A stretch of 5,532 nucleotides of DNA from JALYQB01 sp035640155 (lineage in GTDB: Bacteria; Actinomycetota; Actinomycetes; Mycobacteriales; Pseudonocardiaceae): positions 1-5,532 of the forward strand of contig DASQWR010000115.1 in assembly GCA_035640155.1 (NCBI GenBank), written 5' to 3'. Of the stretch, positions 5,326-5,532 are shown piece after piece. Each line of letters opens with the position of its first letter. The stretch's first letter is position 1. The position numbers and the translations under genes were made by a program. Under the pieces are notes generated by a model. That model had not been told where the DNA came from. It was given only the letters and a program-made list of their open reading frames with translations, and made no database searches.

Positions 5326-5532
5326 ACGCCGAACACGTCGGCGAGCAGGGAGGCAGCGGGTGCGCGGGTGCGGTCCTCAGCGGTCGGCCATAGGTGCGCG
5401 TAGGTGTTGAGCGTGACCGTCGCGCTGCTGTGCCCGAGCGAGCGTTGGACGGTGACGACGTCGCACCCGGCCGCGATGAGGCCCGAGGCGTAGAAGTGCC
5501 GCAGGTCGTGCAGCTTGATCGTCGGGTACCGC
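5310..5532 (-). CDS. Tyrosine recombinase (phage-type integrase), C-terminal part (cut by right edge)
   Basis: Seventy-three residues and the TGA stop are visible; the gene starts beyond the right edge. The peptide carries the end of the tyrosine recombinase catalytic domain: HDLRH (the HxxR box), LIAAGCDVVTVQRSLGHSS (the helix and the conserved His in LGHSS), then TYAHLWP with the nucleophilic Tyr. The enzyme cuts and rejoins DNA at att sites to integrate or excise a phage, integrative plasmid or conjugative element. The gene converges on ychF, with 48 bp between the stops. In many actinobacterial integrative elements the integrase 3' end lies next to the attachment site, so an element boundary may be in or near 5262-5310. 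Upstream catalytic residues, including the first Arg and Lys, are outside the window, so it is unknown whether the gene is complete. Confidence 0.92.
   Translation of the reverse strand, partial: RYPTIKLHDLRHFYASGLIAAGCDVVTVQRSLGHSSATVTLNTYAHLWPTAEDRTRAPAASLLADVFGVLTND

Overview
The window is very GC-rich, with strong third-position G/C bias, several GTG starts and a leaderless-looking promoter. This points to a high-GC actinobacterium. The Ada-AraC-AlkA fusion followed by a separate Ogt is the arrangement known from mycobacteria and relatives; a Pseudonocardiales-type genome would fit, but the genus cannot be fixed from the sequence.

Left part (1-2217, minus strand). The start of a probable rmuC gene runs off the left edge. 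A two-gene alkylation-repair operon follows: a fused Ada-type zinc domain / AraC regulator / AlkA glycosylase, then ogt, joined by an ATGA stop/start overlap. Middle (2218-3109, plus strand). A 98-bp divergent intergenic region leads to a tiny Gly/Asp-rich lipoprotein gene and then a class I SAM-dependent methyltransferase gene.

Insertion (about 3061-4188). A beta-class DNA methyltransferase gene of the N4-cytosine signature type (FTSPPY, later DPFAGGGTT) sits between the small methyltransferase and ychF. It is a pseudogene with a 1-base frameshift and an in-frame TAG. It is bracketed by two 68-bp direct repeats (61/68 identical, exactly 1060 bp apart). Each repeat contains the last 15 codons and stop of the small methyltransferase gene, a 12-bp spacer and the first bases of ychF. 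The two genes were therefore probably neighbours 12 bp apart before a one-gene cassette split them and duplicated the junction. The two mismatches in the coding part are both synonymous, while the spacer differs at 4 of 12 bases. This suggests that the copies diverged as real gene ends in two different genomes before being brought together.

Right part (4182-5532). ychF, encoding the conserved OBG-family ATPase, is complete. It is followed, convergently and only 48 bp away, by the C-terminal end of a tyrosine recombinase (HDLRH, LGHSS, TYAHL) running in from the right edge. Its stop codon lies in a perfect 11-bp tandem duplication. ychF is thus bordered by an apparent insertion on both sides. 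I see no RNA genes, CRISPR arrays or restriction endonuclease in the window. The most noteworthy object is the junction-duplicating cassette with its dead solitary DNA methyltransferase.
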